DNA of 64,000 nucleotides from Streptomyces nymphaeiformis. GTDB taxonomy: Bacteria > Actinomycetota > Actinomycetes > Streptomycetales > Streptomycetaceae. The notes beneath the pieces were generated by a model. That model saw only the letters and a program-made list of their open reading frames with translations. It did no database searches and had not been told where the DNA came from. Location of the stretch: NCBI RefSeq assembly GCF_014203895.1, contig NZ_JACHJY010000002.1, positions 558,001-622,000 on the forward strand, in the 5' to 3' direction. Both the position numbers and the translations under genes were made by a program. Numbering within the stretch: the first letter of the stretch is position 1; every line of letters begins with the position of its first letter. Below are positions 43,675 to 52,450 of the stretch, in pieces.

Positions 43675-46638
43675 ATGAGACGAAGTCCCACGCGACGGCT
43701 GCTCCGGCCGCTGGCCGCCCTCGCCGTCGCCGGCACGCTGCTGAGCCTGACACCGGCCACCGCGCCGACCGCCGAGGCCGCCGTGACGGCCGGGAACACC
43801 GCGACCGTCTTCTACTTCACGAAGACCAGGAACTGGGCGCAGTACAACCTCCACTACGCACCCGACGGCGGCGCCTGGACCGCGGTTCCGGGCGTCGCGA
43901 TGGAGGCCGCCTGCACCGACTGGGTCAAGCGGACCGTCGACCTCGGCTCCGCGAGCGGTCTGCAGGCCACCTTCAACAACGGCAGCGGCACCTGGGACAA
44001 CAACGGCGGCGCGAACTACGCGCTCGGCACGGGGACCGTCACCGTCAAGGACGGTGTGGTCGCCCATTCCGACCCCTGCGCGGACACCGGCACCCCCGCG
44101 CCGAACTCCGCCACCGTGTACTACTCGACCGAGGCGCTCGGCTGGTCGACCGCGAACATCCACTACGCGCCCGCCGGCGGCTCCTGGACGACCGTCCCGG
44201 GCGTCGGCATGCAGGCCGCCTGCGCCGGCTGGTGGAAGCAGACCATCGGCCTCGGCTCGGCCACGTCCCTCAAGGCCGCGTTCAACAACGGCAACGGCAC
44301 CTGGGACAACAACAACGGCGCCGACTACGCCGTCCCCACCGGCACCAGCACCGTGAAGAACCGGACGGTCACGGCGAACGCCCAGGACCCCTGCGCGGCC
44401 GCACCGCCCGACACACGGGCCCCGACCGCCCCCACCGGGCTCACCGCGCGGGCCGACGGCGTGTCCGTCGTCCTGAACTGGCAGCCGTCCACCGACGACC
44501 GGGCCGTCACCGGCTACCAGGTGGTCCGCACCGGCGGCAGCGGCGGCAGTGTCGTCACCAGCGTCGGCTCGACCGTGTTCACCGACACCGGTCTGGCCGA
44601 GAACACCGCGTACACCTACACCGTGCGGGCCGTCGACGCGGCCGGAAACGTCTCCGCGGCCTCGGCGTCCGCGCAGGCCACCACCGGTGTGAAGCCGGCC
44701 GACCCGGCGCCCGGCAGTCCGCTCGGCACCGACCCGCGCAAGGACCCGATCTACTTCGTCCTCACCGCCCGCTTCCACGACGGCGACGCCACGAACAACC
44801 GGGGCGGCAGCCAGCACGTGAAGTCCGGCAACGCGGCCCAGGACGACCCCATGTTCCGCGGCGACTTCAAGGGCCTGGTCGAGAAGCTCGACTACATCAA
44901 GGCGCTGGGCTTCTCGGCCGTGTGGATCACCCCGGTGGTACTGAACCGCTCGGACTACGACTACCACGGCTACCACGGCTGGGACTTCTACAAGGTCGAC
45001 CCGCGCCTGGAGTCCGCCGGCGCCTCCTACCAGGACCTCATTGACGCGGCCCACGCCAAGGGCATGAAGATCTACCAGGACGTGGTCTACAACCACTCCT
45101 CCCGCTGGGGCGCCAAGGGCCTGTTCACCCCGACCGTCTACGGCGTCCGCGACTCCCAGTGGAGCTGGTACTACGACGAGAAGCAGCCCGGCTTCGAGTA
45201 CGACGGGCTGACCGTCGACCCGAAGACCGGCAAGTCGTACTACAACGGCGACCTGTGGTCCACGGCAGAGCTCGCCGGCAACACCTGCCTCAACTGGGGC
45301 AAGCCGACGGGCGGGAAGAGCGCCGAGGGGTACACGCTCTACAACTGCCAGTGGCCTTCCCCCACCTCCGGGATGTTCCCGAAGGCGCTCTACCACCAGT
45401 GCTGGATCGGCAACTGGGAGGGCGAGGACGCCCGTTCCTGCTGGCTGCACGAGGACCTGGCGGACTTCAACACCGAGAACGCGACCGTGCAGGGCTATCT
45501 GATCGGCGCCTACGACAAGTACATCGACATGGGCGTCGACGGCTTCCGCGTGGACACCGCCGTGCACATCCCCCGCACCACCTGGAACCGCCGCTTCCTG
45601 CCCGCGATCCAGGAGCGGGTCGCCCAGCGCCACGGCGCCGAGGCGGCGCGGAACTTCTTCGTCTTCGGCGAGGTCGCCGCCTTCGTCAACGACAAGTGGA
45701 ACCGCGGCTCGGTCAACCACTCCGCGCAGTTCTTCACGTGGAAGGAGCGCAAGGAGTACGACGCCGACGACGCCAAGGCGAGCCTGGAGATGTACGCGTA
45801 CGAGCAGGGGCTCGGCCCGGCCGGGCAGCCCACCAGCACCAACGCGTTCCTGCAGGGCAACAGCTACCACACGCCCGACCACTCGCGGTTCTCCGGCATG
45901 AACATCATCGACATGCGCATGCACATGAACTTCGGCGACGCGCAGAACGCCTTCTCCAACGGCAAGGACTCCGACGACAGCGTCAACGACGCCACATACA
46001 ACGTCGTCTACGTCGACAGCCACGACTACGGCCCCAACAAGAGCAGCGAGCGCTACGCGGGCGGCACCGACGCGTGGGCCGAGAACATGTCCCTGATGTG
46101 GACCTTCCGCGGCATTCCGACCCTCTACTACGGCTCCGAGATCGAGTTCCAGGCCGGGAAGAAGATCGATTGCGGGCCCACCTGCCCGCTCGCCGCGACC
46201 GGCCGCGCCTACTACGGCGACCACCTCGCCGGAAGCGTGACGGCGGCCGGCTTCTCGAAGGTCGCCTCCGCGAGCGGCGCGGTCGCCACCACCCTTGACC
46301 AGCCCCTGGTCAAGCACCTCCAGCGGCTCAACCAGATCCGCCGGGCGGTCCCCGCCCTGCAGATGGGCCAGTACTCCACCGAGGGCATCAGCGGCGGCAT
46401 GGCCTTCAAGCGCCGCTACACCGCGGCCGGGACCGACAGCTTCGCGCTGGTCACGGTCAGCGGGGGCGCCACGTACACCGGGATCCCCAACGGCACGTAC
46501 GTGGACGCCGTCACCGGCGACGTCCGGACCGTCACGAACGGCAGCCTGACGGTCGCCGCGCCCGGCAAGGGCAATCTCCGGGTGTACGTGCTCGGCGGCA
46601 CCGGCAAGGTCGGCGCCGACGGCCCCTACCTCAGGTAG
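43675..46638 (+). CDS. Secreted GH13 alpha-amylase-family enzyme with two CBM25 and one FN3 domain
   Basis: A 987-residue exported starch-active enzyme. Signal peptide about 1-36. Two starch-binding CBM25 modules follow (about 42-140 and 145-240), each with the pattern W-xxx-NxHYAP-xx-W and FNNGxGTWDNN. A fibronectin type III domain (about 255-340) links to the GH13 barrel. Catalytic regions: DVVYNHSS, GVDGFRVDTAVH (nucleophile Asp), FVFGEVAAF (acid/base Glu) and YVDSHDYG. A beta-sandwich domain C ends the protein. The ATG has a CGAGGGAG site. No maltose transporter is adjacent. Confidence 0.94.
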   Translation: MRRSPTRRLLRPLAALAVAGTLLSLTPATAPTAEAAVTAGNTATVFYFTKTRNWAQYNLHYAPDGGAWTAVPGVAMEAACTDWVKRTVDLGSASGLQATFNNGSGTWDNNGGANYALGTGTVTVKDGVVAHSDPCADTGTPAPNSATVYYSTEALGWSTANIHYAPAGGSWTTVPGVGMQAACAGWWKQTIGLGSATSLKAAFNNGNGTWDNNNGADYAVPTGTSTVKNRTVTANAQDPCAAAPPDTRAPTAPTGLTARADGVSVVLNWQPSTDDRAVTGYQVVRTGGSGGSVVTSVGSTVFTDTGLAENTAYTYTVRAVDAAGNVSAASASAQATTGVKPADPAPGSPLGTDPRKDPIYFVLTARFHDGDATNNRGGSQHVKSGNAAQDDPMFRGDFKGLVEKLDYIKALGFSAVWITPVVLNRSDYDYHGYHGWDFYKVDPRLESAGASYQDLIDAAHAKGMKIYQDVVYNHSSRWGAKGLFTPTVYGVRDSQWSWYYDEKQPGFEYDGLTVDPKTGKSYYNGDLWSTAELAGNTCLNWGKPTGGKSAEGYTLYNCQWPSPTSGMFPKALYHQCWIGNWEGEDARSCWLHEDLADFNTENATVQGYLIGAYDKYIDMGVDGFRVDTAVHIPRTTWNRRFLPAIQERVAQRHGAEAARNFFVFGEVAAFVNDKWNRGSVNHSAQFFTWKERKEYDADDAKASLEMYAYEQGLGPAGQPTSTNAFLQGNSYHTPDHSRFSGMNIIDMRMHMNFGDAQNAFSNGKDSDDSVNDATYNVVYVDSHDYGPNKSSERYAGGTDAWAENMSLMWTFRGIPTLYYGSEIEFQAGKKIDCGPTCPLAATGRAYYGDHLAGSVTAAGFSKVASASGAVATTLDQPLVKHLQRLNQIRRAVPALQMGQYSTEGISGGMAFKRRYTAAGTDSFALVTVSGGATYTGIPNGTYVDAVTGDVRTVTNGSLTVAAPGKGNLRVYVLGGTGKVGADGPYLR

Positions 46639-46659
46639 CGGCAGGCCTGCGGGTGCCGC
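46638..46659. terminator. Small hairpin between the GH13 gene and rpmF
   Basis: GCGGCA pairs with TGCCGC around a 10-nt loop, starting on the last base of the GH13 stop codon. It lies between convergent genes. Confidence 0.4.
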
Positions 46660-46667
46660 AGAGCCGG

Positions 46668-46847
46668 TCAGGACATCGACGGCCCGGTGCGGATGAGGCC
46701 GCGCTCGTACGCCTTCACCAGGCGCTGCGGGACCCGGTGGACGACACCGTCCACGGTGATCGGCACCAGCTGGGGCGTGGTCGCCTTCCACTGGGCGCGG
46801 CGGTGGCGGGTGTTGCTGCGGGACGTCTTCCGCTTGGGGACGGCCAT
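46668..46847 (-). CDS. rpmF: 50S ribosomal protein L32, zinc-independent form
   Basis: A 59-residue L32 starting [20 protein letters not shown]. It has no cysteines, so it is the zinc-free paralogue that can replace the CxxC form when zinc is scarce. The start is fixed by the family N-terminus, with GGAG-like AAGGAGTC upstream. It lies 164 bases downstream of rpsN on the same strand and is probably read with it from the Zur-controlled promoter. Confidence 0.95.
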   Translation of the reverse strand: MAVPKRKTSRSNTRHRRAQWKATTPQLVPITVDGVVHRVPQRLVKAYERGLIRTGPSMS

Positions 46848-47011
46848 CGTGAGACTCCTTGGTCCGGTTTCCGACTCGCAGGGGGTGCGGCACTGCGGTT
46901 CGGGGTGTGCGCGTCGCGCATGTGTGAAGTGGTCGGGTGAGATGAGCGGGGGCGCGTCGGCCCGGCTCGGGTGGGCGTCGCCCGGTGTGTCGCGGCGTCG
47001 TGAATCCGCTT

Positions 47012-47317
47012 CTACCAGCTGGACTTGGTGACTCCCGGCAGGAATCCGGCGTGAGCCTGCTGTCGCGTCCGTACGCGTGAGAGTCCGAACGTGCGCAGGT
47101 AGCCCCGAGGGCGCCCGTCCACGCTGTCGCGGTTGCGTACGCGTGTCGCGCTGGCGTCGCGCGGCTGGCGCCGCAACTCCGCGAGGGCGGTGTCGCGTTC
47201 GGCCGCGGTGGACGACGGCCGGCGGATGACCTCCTTCAGTTCGGCCCGCCGGGCGGCGTACCGCTCGACGATCTCCTTGCGCTTCTCGTTCTTGGCGATC
47301 TTGCTCCGCTTCGCCAT
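47012..47317 (-). CDS. rpsN: 30S ribosomal protein S14, zinc-independent form
   Basis: A 101-residue S14 ([20 protein letters not shown]), ending in [17 protein letters not shown]. This long form lacks the CxxC...CxxC zinc site of the short 61-residue S14. The start overlaps the rpmB stop by one base, so the two are co-translated. Expected to be made only in zinc starvation. Confidence 0.96.
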   Translation of the reverse strand: MAKRSKIAKNEKRKEIVERYAARRAELKEVIRRPSSTAAERDTALAELRRQPRDASATRVRNRDSVDGRPRGYLRTFGLSRVRTRQQAHAGFLPGVTKSSW

Positions 47318-47553
47318 CAGACCTTCCCTCCTCGTGCGCGGATGCGCACCACGGCGGCTTCGATGCCGATCGCGTCGACCGTCTTGATCGCCTTGGTGCT
47401 GAGCGTCAGGCGTACGTGGCGCCCCTCACCGGGCAGCCAGTAGCGCTTGCGCTGGACGTTCGGGTCGAAGCGGCGCGAGGTGCGCCGGTGGGAGTGGGAG
47501 ATGGTGTTGCCGAATCCCGGCTTCGCGCCGGTCAGTTGGCAGTGCGCCGACAT
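47317..47553 (-). CDS. rpmB: 50S ribosomal protein L28, zinc-independent form
   Basis: A 78-residue L28 with the family start [16 protein letters not shown] and the core [20 protein letters not shown]. The CxxC pairs of the zinc form are missing (only one Cys). It is the first gene of the leftward rpmB-rpsN-rpmF unit, 57 bases from the Zur box. Confidence 0.95.
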   Translation of the reverse strand: MSAHCQLTGAKPGFGNTISHSHRRTSRRFDPNVQRKRYWLPGEGRHVRLTLSTKAIKTVDAIGIEAAVVRIRARGGKV

Positions 47554-47609
47554 GGATGGTGCCGCCCTTCTCGCTGGCTGGGTGATGCGTACGATACCCG
47601 GTATTGGAA

Positions 47610-47626
47610 ATGAAAACCGTTCCCAT
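47610..47626. promoter_or_regulatory. Zur box controlling both directions of the zinc-starvation cluster
   Basis: ATGAAAAC-C-GTTCCCAT matches the streptomycete Zur palindrome (ATGAAAAC-N-GTTTTCAT) except for two bases in the right arm. It sits in the 84-base gap between the divergent rpmB and the L33 remnant. Zinc-loaded Zur should repress both units. Confidence 0.75.
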
Positions 47627-47637
47627 ATACTACCGGC

Positions 47638-47694
47638 ATGGCGCGCACCGAGCGCCGCCCGGTCATCAAGCTCCGCTTCCGCGAAGCGCGCTGA
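47638..47694 (+). pseudogene. rpmG: 50S ribosomal protein L33 remnant with internal in-frame deletion
   Basis: An 18-codon frame, [18 protein letters not shown], then TGA. The first 13 residues are the start of zinc-free L33 and the last five (FREAR) its end; the normal middle of about 36 residues, including the TRKNRRNDPDR core, is gone in frame. It keeps the expected place directly behind the Zur box and ahead of L31. It cannot work as L33; it may now act as a leader peptide before rpmE. Confidence 0.75.
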
Positions 47695-47742
47695 CGCACA
47701 CGACCGCGCACCCCGCCAGACCCGATCACCGAAAGGCCCGCC

Positions 47743-47988
47743 ATGAAGCCCGGAATCCATCCCGTCTATGAGCCCGTCGTCTTCCGCGACTCCGCCTCCG
47801 GCACCGCGTTCCTCACCCGCTCCACCCTGACCGGTGACAGGACGATCGAGTGGGAGGACGGCAACACCTACCCGGTCGTCGACGTGGAGATCTCCTCGGC
47901 GAGCCACCCCTTCTACACGGGCACGGCGCGCGTCCTCGACACGGCCGGCCGCGTGGAGAAGTTCGAGCGCCGCTACGGGGCCCGTTGA
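47743..47988 (+). CDS. rpmE2: 50S ribosomal protein L31 type B, zinc-independent
   Basis: An 81-residue type B L31: [20 protein letters not shown], then [20 protein letters not shown]. It lacks the CxxC pair of type A L31. An AAAGG site precedes the ATG. Its TGA overlaps the ATG of the CobW-like gene by one base. Zur regulon member. Confidence 0.95.
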   Translation: MKPGIHPVYEPVVFRDSASGTAFLTRSTLTGDRTIEWEDGNTYPVVDVEISSASHPFYTGTARVLDTAGRVEKFERRYGAR

Positions 47989-49139
47989 TGGGCGACGAAC
48001 ACCGGCTGCCCGTCGTGATCGTCGCCGGGCTGCACGCCGATGCGCGGAAGGAGGTCGTCGGGCGACTTCTGCGGACCGTTCCGGACAGCGTGGCGCTGCA
48101 CCACGACCTCGCCGGAGGGCCCGACGGCACGGTGCTCCGTCTCGTACGGGACGCCTCCGGCACCGTCTCCTCGGGCGAGACCCCGCTGGTCAACGACTGC
48201 GCGTGCTGCGCGCTGCGCGAGGACCTGGTTCCGGAACTGGAGCGGCTGGCGGACGGCGGTCTGACCCGTCTCGCCGTCGTCGAGTTGTGGGACTCGGTCG
48301 AACCGAAGGCCATGGCCGAGGTCATCGCCGCCCACGGCGGAGACCGCATGGCCGTGACGAACGTGATCACCGCAGTGGACCCGGCGCTCGTCCTGCCCTG
48401 TCTGGGCAACGGCGACGACCTCGCCGAGGCGGGTCTGGCCGCTGCCCCCACCGACCGGCGGACGGTGGGCGACACGTGGGCCCGGCAATTGGAGTACGCG
48501 CCCGTGCTCGCCGTGGTCGACAGCGACGAGGCCGACGAGGAGGACCTCGCCCTCCTTGCGCAGCTGCATCCCACCGCTCGGCGCGTCCAGGCCGGTTCGG
48601 GCGAGCTCGTCGAAGCCGCGTTCGCCGGCTTCGACGTCGAGGCCGCCGCGGCCGCGCAGCATCCCGCGTGCGCGCTGCTGCCCCAGGACGCCGACGAGGC
48701 CGGAGTCGCCACCTTCGTCTGGCGCCGCCACCGGCCGTTCCACCCGGAGCGGCTGTACGAGGCGCTGGAGGACCTGTGCTGCGCGGCGGCCCGCAGCCGC
48801 GGCCGGTTCTGGCTCGCCGACCGCCCCGACACCCTGCTCGCCTGGGACGCGGCCGGCGGAGCGCTGTGCGTGGAGAGCGCCGGTCCCTGGCTGGCGTCAC
48901 TGCCGGACGCCGCCTGGGAGCTGGTCCCGCCCGTGCGCCGCGCGGCGGCCGCCCTCGACTGGCACCCCGAGCACGGCGACTGCTGCCAGCACCTCGTCTT
49001 CACCTCGCCCGGCCTCGACCGGGACGGGCTCGAACAACTCCTCGACTCCTGCCTGCTCACGGACGCCGAGTACCAGGCGGGACGCGAGGAGTGGAAGCGC
49101 CTGCCCGGCGCCTTCGACTCCCTCCTCGACGCCGCCTGA
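47988..49139 (+). CDS. CobW/COG0523-like protein with degenerate GTPase motifs
   Basis: A 383-residue protein in the place of the CobW-type zinc metallochaperone of this cluster. The metal motif CxCC is kept ([13 protein letters not shown] near 65) and the C-terminal CobW_C region is present ([35 protein letters not shown]). The P-loop, however, reads [13 protein letters not shown] where GxxGxGKT is expected, and the ETTG and NKxD motifs are also replaced, so GTP binding is doubtful. It overlaps L31 and is followed by S18, so it is made under zinc starvation. Confidence 0.85.
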   Translation: MGDEHRLPVVIVAGLHADARKEVVGRLLRTVPDSVALHHDLAGGPDGTVLRLVRDASGTVSSGETPLVNDCACCALREDLVPELERLADGGLTRLAVVELWDSVEPKAMAEVIAAHGGDRMAVTNVITAVDPALVLPCLGNGDDLAEAGLAAAPTDRRTVGDTWARQLEYAPVLAVVDSDEADEEDLALLAQLHPTARRVQAGSGELVEAAFAGFDVEAAAAAQHPACALLPQDADEAGVATFVWRRHRPFHPERLYEALEDLCCAAARSRGRFWLADRPDTLLAWDAAGGALCVESAGPWLASLPDAAWELVPPVRRAAAALDWHPEHGDCCQHLVFTSPGLDRDGLEQLLDSCLLTDAEYQAGREEWKRLPGAFDSLLDAA

Positions 49140-49183
49140 TCTCGTACGACCCCACGGAAACACCCACGAGAAGGAGCCGCCCC

Positions 49184-49423
49184 ATGGCCCGACGACACAC
49201 CGACCCCCGCAAGCCCGTCAAGTCCCGCCCCAACCCGCTCGACGCGGCCGGCATCACGTACGTCGACTACAAGGACACCGACCTGCTCCGGAAGTTCGTC
49301 TCCGACCGCGGCAAGATCCGCAGCCGACGCGTCACCCGCGTGACCGCCCAGCAGCAGCGCTCCCTCGCGGCCGCCGTCAAGAACGCCCGGGAGATGGCCC
49401 TGCTGCCGTATGCCGGTCGCTGA
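49184..49423 (+). CDS. rpsR: 30S ribosomal protein S18, paralogue
   Basis: A 79-residue S18: [40 protein letters not shown] and the [19 protein letters not shown] helix. It has no cysteine and is the second S18 copy of the Zur regulon. An AAGGAG site lies 9 bases upstream. Last gene of the rightward unit. Confidence 0.95.
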   Translation: MARRHTDPRKPVKSRPNPLDAAGITYVDYKDTDLLRKFVSDRGKIRSRRVTRVTAQQQRSLAAAVKNAREMALLPYAGR

Positions 49424-49431
49424 CGACCGGC
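49412..49431 (+). terminator. Terminator that encloses the rpsR stop codon
   Basis: GCCGGTCG-CTGA-CGACCGGC is a perfect 8-bp stem followed by CTTTCCCTT. The 4-base loop contains the TGA stop of rpsR, so termination and translation end coincide. Confidence 0.7.
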
Positions 49432-49492
49432 CTTTCCCTTGCGTGACGAACGGGTGACCGCCGGGACGGCCATGGCGGGAGCGCCCGCCGGC

Positions 49493-50101
49493 CTATGAGG
49501 CGGGCTTCGGGGCCGAGCGGCACCAGCCGTGTTCGAGCGCCTCGACGAACTCCTCGGCGCCGGGCCAGGGGCCGTGACCGGAGGCGGGGTTGAGATGTCC
49601 GACGTCGCCGAGTTCCACGAGGCGGCTGCCCCAGTCCCGGGCCAGTGCCGCGACGCGCTCCAAGGAGCCGAGAGGATCGGTCGAACTGGCCGCGACGATG
49701 CTGGGGAAGGGGAGGGGGCCGCGGGACACCGGGGCCCAGCCGGACTTCTCCAGCTCGCCCGGGGTGGGGTAGCCGTCCGGGAGAGGCGTGTCGAAGTCCG
49801 GGGGCGTGGCCAGCAGGGCGCCCCGGACGTCGGCGTTGTGCCGTCGGGCCCACTGCACCGTGGTCAGGCAGCCCGCGCTGTGGGCGACCAGCAGGAGCGG
49901 TCCGGTGGTCCGTGCGATCACCTCGACCAGCTTGGCGACGTGGGCGTCGCGGCTGAGGCGGTTCCCTGTCAGCGGGGGAACGGTGCACACGGTGCGGCCG
50001 GTTTCGGTGAGCCGCCGGGCCAGCAGGGTCTGCCAGTGGTCCTCGACGTGGTCGCGCATGCCGGGGACGATCACGACGGTGGGCCGCGTCGTCGGGCTCA
50101 T
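49493..50101 (-). CDS. Alpha/beta hydrolase, RBBP9/YdeN family
   Basis: A 202-residue small serine hydrolase. VVIVPGMRDHVEDHWQ starts the domain, the nucleophile is in LLVAHSAGCLTTVQW near 75, Asp near SSTDPLGSLERV and His in VGHLNPASGHGPW near 168. The ATG overlaps the stop of the MFS gene (ATGA) with GGAGG inside its end, so it is the last gene of the catabolic operon. The substrate is not known. Confidence 0.88.
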   Translation of the reverse strand: MSPTTRPTVVIVPGMRDHVEDHWQTLLARRLTETGRTVCTVPPLTGNRLSRDAHVAKLVEVIARTTGPLLLVAHSAGCLTTVQWARRHNADVRGALLATPPDFDTPLPDGYPTPGELEKSGWAPVSRGPLPFPSIVAASSTDPLGSLERVAALARDWGSRLVELGDVGHLNPASGHGPWPGAEEFVEALEHGWCRSAPKPAS

Positions 50102-51438
50102 GTGGGCACCTCCGATGGTTGCTCGGGCTCCGCCGCCGGGGCGAGGCCGGTGAGACGGCGCAGATCGCGTTCGTACCAGCGGCGGCCGATGAGGAAGGCC
50201 ACCGTGGCCCCGATCGCCACGAGGGGGACGAGCCGCAGTGCGTGGAGCAGGCCGAGTCGGTCCGCCAGGAGCCCCGTGACGGCGGGGCCGGGGGCGAGTC
50301 CGAGCAGGCTCTGGGCAAGCGTGAGGGTGGCGAACGCCGTCGCGGCGACGGCCGCGGGCGTCAGGTTCGCCACCATGGCGGCCCCTGGTCCGGCCGTTCC
50401 CGCGCACAGCAAGCTCCCCAGCGCCAGCACCAGCAGCTGCACCGGACCGGCCGGCAGGCGGAACGCGACCACCAGAAGGACCAGGGATCCCAAGCTGCAG
50501 CTGATGGCGACGACCCACTTCCGGACCGGGGACCGCCGGCTGAGCCTGTCCGACGCGATCCCGCCGAGGATCATGCCGACTCCGATGACCAGGGCGAAGA
50601 GACCGGCGGTCCCCCCGGCTTCTGCGGGCGGCATGTCGTAGTAGCGGTTGAAGTAGCTGGGCAGCCAGGCGATGAGCGAGCCGGCGACGAACAGCTGCAG
50701 CCCGCTGCCGATGTAGGCGCTGACCACGGACACGGAGGAGAACAGGCGGGGGAGAAGGCTCTTGAGCCGGCCGCGGGAGCCGCCGCCGGTGCCGGCCCAC
50801 CGCCCCTGCGGCGTCAGTCTCCTCTCCGTGACCACGGCCGCGTAGACCAGGGTGAGCACCAGCCCGAAGACGCCCATCGCGCCGAACGCCCAGCGCCAGC
50901 CGAGCTGCTGGGCGACGGCGCCGCCGATCGCCACTCCCAGGACCGAGCCGAAGGCACCTCCCGCGATGAAGGCACCGGAGAGGGTGGCCCGCATCGCGAC
51001 GGGGAAGACGCTCAGCACGACGGCGATGCCGACGCTTCCGTAGGCCGCCTCGCCTATGCCGACGACGAACCGGCCGAGGAACATCTGGCCGTAGCTCGCT
51101 GCCACCGCGCAGCCCAGAGTCGCCAGGCTCCACATCGTGGCGGCGACGATCAGGGACTTCACCCGGCCCCAGCGGTCGGCCACCAGCGAGAGGGGGAAGG
51201 TGAGGAGGCCGACCATCAGCGCCACGATGCCGCTGAGCGAACCCAGTCCGGCGTCGGACAGCAGCCATTCGGCTTTCAGCATCGGGAAGACGGCGTTGAG
51301 CACCTGCCGGGACATGTAGTCGGACAGCAGAAGCCCGAAGCTCAGCGTGAAGACCACCCAGGCGTAGCGTCGGGACACAGGCCATCCCGAGGAGGCCGTG
51401 GCCCCCGGGACGGCGTCCGCAGTGGTGTGAAACTCCAT
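50098..51438 (-). CDS. MFS transporter
   Basis: A 446-residue major facilitator with 12 predicted membrane segments. The loop 2-3 signature is LVADRWGRVKSL near 85, and GRFVVGIGEAAYGSVG in helix 4 is typical of anion:cation symporters for organic acids. ATG 51438 is preferred because GAGGTG lies 8 bases upstream; starts 6 and 9 bases earlier are possible. It sits between the TauD-like dioxygenase and the hydrolase and likely imports the pathway substrate. Confidence 0.9.
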   Translation of the reverse strand: MEFHTTADAVPGATASSGWPVSRRYAWVVFTLSFGLLLSDYMSRQVLNAVFPMLKAEWLLSDAGLGSLSGIVALMVGLLTFPLSLVADRWGRVKSLIVAATMWSLATLGCAVAASYGQMFLGRFVVGIGEAAYGSVGIAVVLSVFPVAMRATLSGAFIAGGAFGSVLGVAIGGAVAQQLGWRWAFGAMGVFGLVLTLVYAAVVTERRLTPQGRWAGTGGGSRGRLKSLLPRLFSSVSVVSAYIGSGLQLFVAGSLIAWLPSYFNRYYDMPPAEAGGTAGLFALVIGVGMILGGIASDRLSRRSPVRKWVVAISCSLGSLVLLVVAFRLPAGPVQLLVLALGSLLCAGTAGPGAAMVANLTPAAVAATAFATLTLAQSLLGLAPGPAVTGLLADRLGLLHALRLVPLVAIGATVAFLIGRRWYERDLRRLTGLAPAAEPEQPSEVPT

Positions 51439-51467
51439 TGTCATCACCTCGACTGCTTCTGAAGGGG

Positions 51468-52385
51468 TCAGACCGGTCGGCCGCCGACGATTCCCGCGCG
51501 CTCCATCTTGCGGACGGCGGGCCAGTAGTCCTGGACGGCGTAGTGCTGGGTGGAGCGGTTGTCCCAGACGGCCACGCTGTTCTTCCGCCAGCGGAAGCGG
51601 ACCTGGTACTCGGGGACGGAGGCCTGGCTGATCAGGTAGTTCAGCAGGAGGTTCGCCCCGGGCGCGTAGTCCTGGCCGAAGCGGACGTTCCGAGGCGTGT
51701 GGTAGTTGACGAAGTGCGTCGTGAAGGCGTTGACGAAGAGGATCTTCTCGCCGGTCTCGGGGTGGGTGCGGACCACCGGGTGCTCGGCGTCCGGGAACAG
51801 CGCCTTCAGCGCGTGGCGCTTCTCCTCGGGCAGGACGGCGCCGAAGGTCGCCTCGATGCTGTGCCGGGCGCGCAGGTCCTCGATCTGCGTCCTGATGTGC
51901 TCGGGGAGGCGGTTGTAGGCCTCGACCATGTCGACCCAGATGGTGTCGCCGCCCACGGGAGGCGATTCGACGCAGCGCAGCACGGCTCCCATGGACGGGT
52001 TCTCGCGCCAGGTCCCGTCGGTGTGCAGGGCGTTCTCGTAGTGCTCGGCGGGACTGTCCAGCTCCTTGTAGATCCGGACCAGACCCGGGTGGTCGGGGTC
52101 GCTTCCGGCGACGGGGTGGTCCTCCAGCTCGCCGAAGCGCCGGGCGAAGAGGACGTGTTCGGCGCGGGTGATGTCCTGGTCGCGCAGGAACAGGACCTTG
52201 TGCCGCAGCAACAGGCTCTTGATCTCGGCGAAGAGGCCGTCGTCACGGGCGGCGTCGGCGAGGCTCACGCCGGAGATCTCGGCGCCGAGGGTGCAGGTCA
52301 GCGGCTCGACCTCGATCGAGCTGCGGAGCACGCCCGGGCGCACCAGGGCGGGCGCGGGTTCGCCGGGGCGGAGGGTCTGGGGCAT
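51468..52385 (-). CDS. TauD/TfdA-family Fe(II)/2-oxoglutarate dioxygenase
   Basis: A 305-residue dioxygenase. The iron facial triad is HTDGTW near 120 (His, Asp) and STQHYAVQDYWP near 278 (His); the 2-oxoglutarate Arg is in RKMERAGI near 294. Length and FLRDQDITRAEHVLFARRFG fit the TauD/TfdA family, which hydroxylates taurine, sulfates, phenoxyacids or similar anions and often triggers release of a leaving group. AGGAG is 8 bases before the ATG. Second last catabolic enzyme of the operon, 29 bases before the MFS gene. Confidence 0.93.
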   Translation of the reverse strand: MPQTLRPGEPAPALVRPGVLRSSIEVEPLTCTLGAEISGVSLADAARDDGLFAEIKSLLLRHKVLFLRDQDITRAEHVLFARRFGELEDHPVAGSDPDHPGLVRIYKELDSPAEHYENALHTDGTWRENPSMGAVLRCVESPPVGGDTIWVDMVEAYNRLPEHIRTQIEDLRARHSIEATFGAVLPEEKRHALKALFPDAEHPVVRTHPETGEKILFVNAFTTHFVNYHTPRNVRFGQDYAPGANLLLNYLISQASVPEYQVRFRWRKNSVAVWDNRSTQHYAVQDYWPAVRKMERAGIVGGRPV

Positions 52386-52450
52386 GGTGCACACTCCTGG
52401 GACGAAGGTGATTCTGGGATGACGGTCGGTCCCGGTGCCACGTGGGGTGC

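Noticed and set aside
43576..46893. A frame of about 1100 codons on the minus strand opposite the GH13 gene
   Set aside because: Shadow frame; the plus strand carries the signal peptide, CBM25, FN3 and all four GH13 catalytic regions, and the minus frame also covers rpmF out of register.
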